Assembly: GCF_003573545.1 (NCBI RefSeq)
Contig: NZ_QWET01000008.1
Span: 238,261-302,260, forward strand
Reading direction: 5' to 3'
From: Mariniphaga sediminis
Lineage (GTDB): Bacteria > Bacteroidota > Bacteroidia > Bacteroidales > Prolixibacteraceae
DNA length: 64,000 nucleotides
The notes below the pieces were generated by a model, which was not told the origin of the DNA, did no database searches, and saw only the letters and a program-made list of their open reading frames with translations. The translations under genes and the position numbers were made by a program. Below, piece after piece: positions 57,862 to 64,000 of this stretch (positions within the stretch are counted from its first letter, which is position 1; every line of letters starts with the position of its first letter).

Positions 57862-58770
57862 ATGAATTTTAAAAAGATTGAAGGATTAATTGCCGCTCCT
57901 TTTACACCGATGAAAGGGGATGGCTCACTGAATACCGGACTAATCCCCGATTATGTCACCAAATTAAAAAACGACAGGCTAAGTGGTGTTTTTATTTGCG
58001 GGACAACCGGCGAAGGGATGCTAATGACATCCGACGAAAGGAAAGAAGTAGCAGAAAAATGGATCGCCGAACAAACCGAAAATTTTAAAGTTATCGTTCA
58101 TGTAGGCAGCACCTCATCAAAACAATCGTATGAGCTGGCGCGTCATGCACAGGAAACAGGTGCGTATGCAGTGGGATGCATGGGGCCCGTATTTTTGTCG
58201 CCTTCCACCGTAGAGGATCTGGTTGATTTTTGCGCCGAGGTTGCCTCCGGTGCCCGGGATTTGCCGTTTTATTACTACCACATCCCTTCAGTATCCGGGG
58301 TTTCGTTATCGATGGTTGATTTTTTACAAAAAGCAGCGCCAGTGATTCCAAATCTTGCAGGTATAAAGTTCACCCACACCAATTTTATGGAGATGCAACA
58401 ATGCCTCCACCTCCACTACGGAAAATGGGATATCCTCAGCGGCTTCGATGAAATGCTTCTGGCCGGACTTGCATTTGGAGCAAAAGGAGCGGTAGGCAGC
58501 ACGTTCAACTTTATGGCTCCCCTTTACGAGCAAATTATCTCTGATTTTAACACTGGGAATATTACGGCGGCAAGAAAAAACCAGTACAAGAGTGTAAAAA
58601 TAATTGAGATTCTGGTGAAATATCACGGAGCTATTGTCTCCGGAAAAACATGGATGAAATCTGTTGGGATTGATTGTGGAAAGTGTCGGTATCCGTTGAA
58701 AAACATGACTGAAAGTGAACACGAAAGTTTTATAAAGGAAATGGAGGCAGCAGGTTTTTTCGACATGTAA
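57862..58770 (+). CDS. nanA: N-acetylneuraminate lyase
   Basis: This 302-residue class I aldolase splits N-acetylneuraminate into ManNAc and pyruvate. The loop GTTGE (47-51), Tyr139 in YYYHIP and the Schiff-base Lys169 in AGIKFTHTN are all present, and YYYHIP...GV is typical of NanA over dihydrodipicolinate synthase. The neighbouring sialidase and NanM-like genes support this. It is cytosolic and lies three bases after the regulator. Confidence 0.92.
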   Translation: MNFKKIEGLIAAPFTPMKGDGSLNTGLIPDYVTKLKNDRLSGVFICGTTGEGMLMTSDERKEVAEKWIAEQTENFKVIVHVGSTSSKQSYELARHAQETGAYAVGCMGPVFLSPSTVEDLVDFCAEVASGARDLPFYYYHIPSVSGVSLSMVDFLQKAAPVIPNLAGIKFTHTNFMEMQQCLHLHYGKWDILSGFDEMLLAGLAFGAKGAVGSTFNFMAPLYEQIISDFNTGNITAARKNQYKSVKIIEILVKYHGAIVSGKTWMKSVGIDCGKCRYPLKNMTESEHESFIKEMEAAGFFDM

Positions 58771-58883
58771 TAAAAGTCCATTCTACCGGAAAAAGGATAA
58801 AAAGCCAATACCATTTAGCACAGGTCTTTTTGTCATGTACGGTAAACGAAAAAGGTCAATAATTCATTTATAAAAAACTGACT

Positions 58884-60053
58884 ATGAAAGCAAAACTATC
58901 TTCGACATTGATTTTTACTGTCTTTTGCTACTGTGGAATACTATACTGCGGTTCTGCGACAGCCCAAACCACGCAAATATTATGGCAACAAGGAACCGGA
59001 AAGTACAACAACTACCGGATTCCTTCAATTATTGCAACGCAAAAAGGGACGTTGCTCGCCTTTTGTGAAGGCCGTGAAGCCGGCGATTCGGGCAACATTG
59101 ACATCCTGCTAAAACGCTCTGCAGACAATGGCAAAACCTGGAGCGATGAGCAGGTGGTTTGGAACGACGGAGCGAATACCTGCGGGAACCCGTGCCCGGT
59201 AATAGATGAAGAAACCGGCCGGATCTGGTTGTTTCTCACCTGGAACAACGGTGAAGACAGTGAATCGGAAATCATTCATAAAAAAGCGTCCTCGCCGAGG
59301 CAACCTTTTGTATGCTATTCCGATGACGACGGGCGTACCTGGTCAGAGCCTCAAAACCTTTCAGAAAGCGGCCGCGATGCCTCCTGGGGATGGTATGCCA
59401 CCGGTCCGGGGATTGGCATCCAGCTAAAAAACGGGGCTTACAAAGGGCGACTGGTTATTCCGGCCAACCACAGTTACGACGACCCGGAAGGAACTGTCAG
59501 AAACGGGCCCTACGAATACGGAGCGCACGTTTTGTACTCCGACGATCATGGAAAAACATGGAACAGGAGTGAATCCATAGGCCCGGGATGCAATGAAAGC
59601 CAGGTAACGGAATTATCCGATGGAACGCTGGTGATGAACATGCGATCATACAACGAAAAGTATTCACGGGCCATCAGTTTCAGCACAGATGGCGGCCAGA
59701 CCTGGACAGACATCGAACACGATTTTCAACTGGTGGAATCGAGATGTCAGGCCAGTATCCTGGGCTTGGAGACGGAAAATAAAAAAACTGTTCACCTGTT
59801 TTCCAACCCCGCCGTACCGGTTGGCCGAACTGCCATGACAATAAAATCCAGTTTTGATAACTGCCAAAGCTGGAGTAACGCCAAACTAATCTATGCTGGT
59901 CCTTCAGCCTATTCCTGCCTCGTAAAATTACCCAACGGACAGATCGGGCTGTTTTTTGAAGCAGGCGAAAAGAAACCATACGAAAAAATGGTTTTTGTCT
60001 CGTTTAAACGGAAAGAGTTGTTTTCACAAGGGACAATCTTAGAAAAAATATGA
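58884..60053 (+). CDS. nanH: Exo-alpha-sialidase (GH33)
   Basis: This 389-residue secreted sialidase has a signal peptide (about 1-28) and a six-bladed propeller. The YRIP motif gives Arg45 of the arginine triad; Arg254 (MNMRSY) and Arg315 (VGRTAM) complete it. Tyr343 in AYSCL and Glu238 in CNESQ are the probable nucleophile pair. Four good Asp boxes lie at 79-86, 146-153, 219-226 and 267-274, with a degenerate one near 323-330. It releases terminal sialic acid. No carbohydrate-binding module is attached. Confidence 0.95.
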   Translation: MKAKLSSTLIFTVFCYCGILYCGSATAQTTQILWQQGTGKYNNYRIPSIIATQKGTLLAFCEGREAGDSGNIDILLKRSADNGKTWSDEQVVWNDGANTCGNPCPVIDEETGRIWLFLTWNNGEDSESEIIHKKASSPRQPFVCYSDDDGRTWSEPQNLSESGRDASWGWYATGPGIGIQLKNGAYKGRLVIPANHSYDDPEGTVRNGPYEYGAHVLYSDDHGKTWNRSESIGPGCNESQVTELSDGTLVMNMRSYNEKYSRAISFSTDGGQTWTDIEHDFQLVESRCQASILGLETENKKTVHLFSNPAVPVGRTAMTIKSSFDNCQSWSNAKLIYAGPSAYSCLVKLPNGQIGLFFEAGEKKPYEKMVFVSFKRKELFSQGTILEKI

Positions 60054-60126
60054 CACCACGAAGGTGCAAAATTGGAAATAAAAACCATACTGTGGCTTCG
60101 TATCAATCTGGTCAAAAATAACCTGT

Positions 60127-61071
60127 ATGAAACCATTCCATTCGAAAGAAATATACGGCAACTGGGAAACTCTGCTTCTGGCAACCGACAGCCAGGGAGA
60201 CATTGATTATTCCAGACTGCGTGATGAAATCGATATTCTGATCTCATCAAAACCAAACGGCATCTATTCCAACGGAACAGCCGGCGAATTTTACACACAA
60301 ACCGAAGATGAGTTTTTGAAAATAAGTGAGATGCTGGCGTCCAGGTGCGAAAAAGCCGGTATCCCTTTTCAAATTGGGGTGAGTCATCCGAGTCCGCAAC
60401 TTTCGCTGCAGCGGCTAAAAACGATCAAACACTTAAAGCCGTGCGCTGTGCAGGTTATTCTACCCGACTGGTTTCCGCCAACCCTTGAGGAAAGTATCGT
60501 CTTTCTAAAAAATATGGCGGAAGAAGCAGGAGAAATCAGCCTTGTTTTATACAATCCTCCACATGCCAAAAGACAGCTAAAACCGGAAGAATGGGCCATT
60601 CTGAAAAAGCATGTCCCCTCGCTAATGGGCGTAAAAGTATCCGATTTCGGGGCCAATATGGAGTGGTATTCCCAAATGAGGGACAACCGAAAGGGACTTT
60701 CCGTTTTTATCCCCGGACATCATTTGGCTACAGGAATAAAAGCGGGTGCCCATGGCGCTTATTCCAACATGGCCTGTTTGAACCCGTTTGCGGCACAACG
60801 ATGGTACAACCAGATAAAAAACGACATGGAATCCGCACTGGAACTGGAAAGACGCATTGGGAAGTTTATGCAAACCTGCATTTTACCACTGATAACAGAG
60901 CATCATTATTCGAACCAGGCCTGCGACCGGTTTATGGCGCTGGTGGGAGGATGGGCAGATACAGGACCAACATTGCGCTGGCCATACCGTTCTATTCCGG
61001 AAGAAATGGCCGAAACGGTACGAAAAGAAGCCCAACACATTATCCCTGAGTTTTTCGAAAAACAAACCTGA
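60127..61071 (+). CDS. DapA/NanA-superfamily aldolase of unknown substrate
   Basis: This 314-residue class I aldolase-like protein has Tyr142 in LYNPPHA and the probable Schiff-base Lys170 in MGVKVSD. The substrate loop reads GTAGE where NanA and DapA have GTTGE. It differs strongly from the lyase two genes upstream, so it is not a recent duplicate. A role on a modified sialic acid or another keto acid from the same glycans is inferred from its place between sialidase and transporter genes. Confidence 0.8.
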   Translation: MKPFHSKEIYGNWETLLLATDSQGDIDYSRLRDEIDILISSKPNGIYSNGTAGEFYTQTEDEFLKISEMLASRCEKAGIPFQIGVSHPSPQLSLQRLKTIKHLKPCAVQVILPDWFPPTLEESIVFLKNMAEEAGEISLVLYNPPHAKRQLKPEEWAILKKHVPSLMGVKVSDFGANMEWYSQMRDNRKGLSVFIPGHHLATGIKAGAHGAYSNMACLNPFAAQRWYNQIKNDMESALELERRIGKFMQTCILPLITEHHYSNQACDRFMALVGGWADTGPTLRWPYRSIPEEMAETVRKEAQHIIPEFFEKQT

Positions 61072-61086
61072 AATAATGACTGAAAT

Positions 61087-63732
61087 ATGAAGTATCTTCT
61101 TTCCATCCTTTCCCTGTATATTTTTATTTTAAACATTCGCGCAGAAAGCAACTATTTTACGTTTTCCACACTACCCGACCTGCCACCCAATACAGGTTAT
61201 TCAGTCCAGCCTGGTTTGGCCGGCCCTTACACCGGAACCGACGACGATATTTTAATCATAGCCGGTGGCGCCAACTTTCCCGGCAGAATGCCCTGGGAAG
61301 GTGGAACAAAAAAGTATTACGATGAAATTTTTATTCTGACAAAGGATGCAGAAGGAAAATACAAATGGAAAACTTCAGCGCAAAAAATTCCCTACCTGGC
61401 TGCTTACGGCGGCGCTTTAGAAACTTCAAACGGATTATTTTGCTTTGGCGGAAACACTGACAAGGACTGTATCTCCGAAAGTTGGTTTATCGACTACCGG
61501 CCCGAAAGCGAAGATGTGGAGATAAAACCGGGACCCGCACTGCCTGTGCCTCTCACTAACTTTGCGTCTGCCAAAGTGGACGGGTACATTTATGTTGCCG
61601 GGGGAGTGTCATCCCCTGGCGGAGCATCAGGCTTGCATTTTTTCAGGCTACAAGTTACCGGTGAAAATCCCACAGAATGGGGTTGGGAAGAACTTCCGGC
61701 ATGGGATGGAGCTCCCCGCGCATTTGCTGTAGGGGTGGGGCAAAGTAACGGCGAAACCAACTGTTTTTACCTTTTTTCGGGCCGGAATGTCCAGCCCAGA
61801 ACCAATCCGAAAATCCTGCACGACGCCCATGTTTTTAATCCCTTCCTCCGGGAATGGAGCGTAATCTCCGACGGCAGTAACCCACCGTTCCCGGTAATGG
61901 CCGGCACTGCTTTCCCGGCAGGAGCCAGCACCATTGTTTTTGCATCGGGTGCCAACGGGGAGCAGATGAAAAAACAACTGGTCTTCGAAAAGCAGATTTC
62001 AGAACTCCGTAAACTGAAAAGCAGTGGTCAACCCGTTCAGGATAAACTGGATCAGGCAGAAAAAGAACTGTTGGATCACCTGCAAAACCATCCCGGTTTT
62101 GGAAACCGGCTAATGGCATTTAACACACTCACTCACGTCATGTACGAAGCAGGAAAGCTGCTGGGTGCCGGACAGGTTACTACCCGGGCAGTCACCGAGG
62201 GGAAAAGTGTATTCGTCCCTTCCGGCGAAATCCGCCCAGGAGTACGGACACCTTCCATACTAAAAATTGATATCAATCCGGAAAACAGACACCTCAGTTG
62301 GCTTGATGTACTTGTTATTGCCCTCTACTTTCTGGTACTTTCATGGATGGGCTACTTTTTTTCGAAACGACAAAAGGATACCAACGACTATTTTAAAGGC
62401 GGGGGCCGTGTTCCCTGGTGGGCAGCCGGATTAAGCATCTTCGGAACGGCCCTGAGTGCTATCACTTTTATGGCCATTCCGGCAAAAACCTATGCGACCG
62501 ACTGGTCCTATTTTATGCTGAACATGACTATTTTTATGGTAGCGCCAATCATCGTTTTTCTGTTCATCCCTTTTTATCGGAAACTGAATATTACCACAGC
62601 TTACGAATACCTGGAAAACCGATTTAACCTGGCCGTAAGGCTTATCGGAAGCCTTTCATTTATCTTGTTTCAGGTTGGACGAATGGGGGTGGTGATGTTT
62701 CTGCCATCCATTGCGCTGAATGTGGCAACCGGCATTGACATTTTCGTATGCATTGCACTCATGGGAGTTATCAGCCTAGTGTACACCATGTTGGGTGGAA
62801 TAGAAGCAGTAATCTGGACTGACGTGATGCAGGTAATTGTTTTGCTCGGAGGCGCTCTGTTGTCACTTGTTTTAATCACTTTTGCTGTCGATGGCGGCTT
62901 GGGCTCCATCGTGGAGGTGGCGGCAAACAACCATAAATTTAATGTAACCGATCTTACATGGTCGCTCAAACAGCCCACCCTGTGGGTGATGTTGCTGGGT
63001 GGTATTTTTGCCAGCATTACCACATACGGCACAGACCAAACCATGGTACAGCGCTATTTAACCACCAAAACGCAAAAAGAGGCAAAAAAAAGCGTATGGA
63101 CCAACGCCATTTTAACCATTCCGGCTACCCTGATCTTCTTTTTTGTGGGAACGGCACTTTTTGTCTTTTACAAAACCTATCCGGCAGAACTGAATCCAAC
63201 CTTTGCAAACAACGATGCCATATTTCCATGGTACATTGCCTCTCAACTTCCCCGTGGAATTTCAGGGTTACTGATTGCCGGTATTTTTGCTGCCGCCATG
63301 AGTAGCCTGAGCAGCAGCATGAATTCAGCGGCAACGGCTTATTCAACAGACATTCATTTTCGATTTAAGTGGAACAAAAAAGTAAGCGAATTAAATATTG
63401 CCCGGAGAGCCACGCTGGTAATCGGAATCGCCGGAACCCTTTTTGCCTTTTTTATGGCCACAGCAGATGTTAAATCGTTGTGGGACGAGTTTCAACGGGT
63501 ATTGGGGCTGGTAATCGGCAGCCTCGGCGGTGTATTTTTGCTGGGAATTCTATCGAAACGGGCCAATTCGTTCGGAGCTTTGTCGGGAATTGCTGTCAGT
63601 ATTGTTGTACAGGTGCTGGTATCGGTTAATCAGACGGTACACCTGCTCGTTTTTTCAGCCACCGGGGTGATTTCCTGTTTTGTCGCCGGTTATATTTTCA
63701 GCCTTTTGAAAGGAGGGAGCAAGGAGAAATGA
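61087..63732 (+). CDS. Fusion of NanM-like kelch mutarotase and sodium:solute symporter
   Basis: The 881 residues combine two proteins. After a signal peptide (about 1-19), residues 22-395 form a kelch propeller with GGANFPGRMPWEGG, like the cyclically permuted mutarotase/NanM family that speeds the alpha-to-beta change of sialic acid. From about residue 403 a sodium:solute symporter follows with about 13 helices, including GGGRVPWWAAGLSIFGTALSA and TDVMQVIVLLGG. The propeller should face the periplasm and feed sugar to the transporter. It starts 15 bases after the aldolase gene. Confidence 0.92.
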   Translation: MKYLLSILSLYIFILNIRAESNYFTFSTLPDLPPNTGYSVQPGLAGPYTGTDDDILIIAGGANFPGRMPWEGGTKKYYDEIFILTKDAEGKYKWKTSAQKIPYLAAYGGALETSNGLFCFGGNTDKDCISESWFIDYRPESEDVEIKPGPALPVPLTNFASAKVDGYIYVAGGVSSPGGASGLHFFRLQVTGENPTEWGWEELPAWDGAPRAFAVGVGQSNGETNCFYLFSGRNVQPRTNPKILHDAHVFNPFLREWSVISDGSNPPFPVMAGTAFPAGASTIVFASGANGEQMKKQLVFEKQISELRKLKSSGQPVQDKLDQAEKELLDHLQNHPGFGNRLMAFNTLTHVMYEAGKLLGAGQVTTRAVTEGKSVFVPSGEIRPGVRTPSILKIDINPENRHLSWLDVLVIALYFLVLSWMGYFFSKRQKDTNDYFKGGGRVPWWAAGLSIFGTALSAITFMAIPAKTYATDWSYFMLNMTIFMVAPIIVFLFIPFYRKLNITTAYEYLENRFNLAVRLIGSLSFILFQVGRMGVVMFLPSIALNVATGIDIFVCIALMGVISLVYTMLGGIEAVIWTDVMQVIVLLGGALLSLVLITFAVDGGLGSIVEVAANNHKFNVTDLTWSLKQPTLWVMLLGGIFASITTYGTDQTMVQRYLTTKTQKEAKKSVWTNAILTIPATLIFFFVGTALFVFYKTYPAELNPTFANNDAIFPWYIASQLPRGISGLLIAGIFAAAMSSLSSSMNSAATAYSTDIHFRFKWNKKVSELNIARRATLVIGIAGTLFAFFMATADVKSLWDEFQRVLGLVIGSLGGVFLLGILSKRANSFGALSGIAVSIVVQVLVSVNQTVHLLVFSATGVISCFVAGYIFSLLKGGSKEK

Positions 63733-63863
63733 TCTCACTTTTGACCACTGATTTTATTCCTTTTTAATTTCAGAACAATGCAAAACAGGCTATTTTCCGG
63801 CAGGCCGGCAAACAAACAAAGTTAGCCAATAATCATTTTTTGTTTCACTGTCTCCACTCCGTT

Positions 63864-64000
63864 TTAGTCTTCAAAAACGACCAGTGAATACCCCTTACAT
63901 TTTGGTACCGTCACTTCGATATAATCATCAACCTGTTTAAAGGGAAGGGATTTTTTCTCGGGCGCCAGGTAAACCCGTTTGGGACGGGCCCCGTCATTCC
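63864..64000 (-). CDS. C-terminal end of a probable secreted carbohydrate-active protein (partial)
   Basis: A minus-strand frame is open from the right edge to a stop codon at 63864-63866 and encodes 44 visible residues, including RPKRVYLAPEKKSLPF and a final YSLVVFED. The short beta-strand pattern looks like the last beta-sandwich domain of many glycoside hydrolases, but the family cannot be named. It is convergent with the symporter fusion. Confidence 0.45.
   Translation of the reverse strand, partial: NDGARPKRVYLAPEKKSLPFKQVDDYIEVTVPKCKGYSLVVFED

Noticed and set aside
57862..58770. The nanA gene as dapA
   Set aside because: The YYYHIP and following GV segment, and the sialidase and NanM-like neighbours, favour N-acetylneuraminate lyase.

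Overview
The window looks like a chromosomal segment of a Bacteroidota bacterium, most likely a marine or gut-type Bacteroidales/Marinilabiliales relative; the order is inference only. The supporting signs are a SusC/SusD pair, promoters of the TAnnTTTG type, few Shine-Dalgarno sequences, a PanB that ends FPNEKEQY as I recall for the Bacteroides enzyme, a DUF349 repeat protein, and a caa3-type oxidase operon that implies aerobic or microaerobic respiration. Gene density is high. No rRNA, tRNA, CRISPR array, transposase or integrase was seen.

Layout. 1-5.4 kb: 3' end of an OprP-like porin, a flavinylated FMN-binding protein, fabD, an orphan membrane-anchored protein, and a divergent dps/oxyR pair. 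5.5-16.4 kb: a peptidoglycan amino-sugar salvage locus in two divergent arms. The minus arm holds a tandem-domain glycosyltransferase, a DUF4922 nucleotidyl-phosphorylase-like protein, a double GNAT protein, a NodB-type deacetylase and an AmpG-like permease. The plus arm holds a MurNAc/GlcNAc kinase, murQ, a NamZ-type (DUF1343) exo-muramidase and an unknown lipoprotein. 16.5-28.3 kb (all minus strand): a GntR regulator, a GH9 hydrolase, SusC/SusD, an atypical ROK protein, an MFS permease and a SIS-domain protein. Copies of the 9-bp element TGT[A/C]ATACA, in either orientation, lie in the control regions of the muramidase locus, susCD, GH9 and the regulator itself. They suggest one regulon that joins the two loci.

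28.6-54.7 kb: mainly housekeeping genes. These are dnaK, a NagX-like membrane acyltransferase, an outer-membrane protein, panB, an RluA-family pseudouridine synthase, cdd, a LysM glucosaminidase, an ECF sigma factor with a membrane partner, a Ppx/GppA phosphatase, the cytochrome oxidase operon (SCO, subunits I, III, IV and II, heme O synthase), tilS, pepT, eno, the DUF349 protein, a low-molecular-weight phosphatase homologue lacking its catalytic cysteine, and an aminopeptidase P.

55.2-64 kb: a sialoglycan-use locus, all plus strand. It contains a GH29 fucosidase, a second GntR regulator, an N-acetylneuraminate lyase, a GH33 sialidase, a second DapA-family aldolase, and a fusion of a NanM-like mutarotase to a sodium:solute symporter. 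The last 137 bases hold the 3' end of a minus-strand gene. The likely pathway is fucose and sialic acid release outside or in the periplasm, anomer conversion by the kelch domain, import by the fused symporter, and cleavage by the lyase to ManNAc and pyruvate. No ManNAc epimerase or kinase lies in the window.
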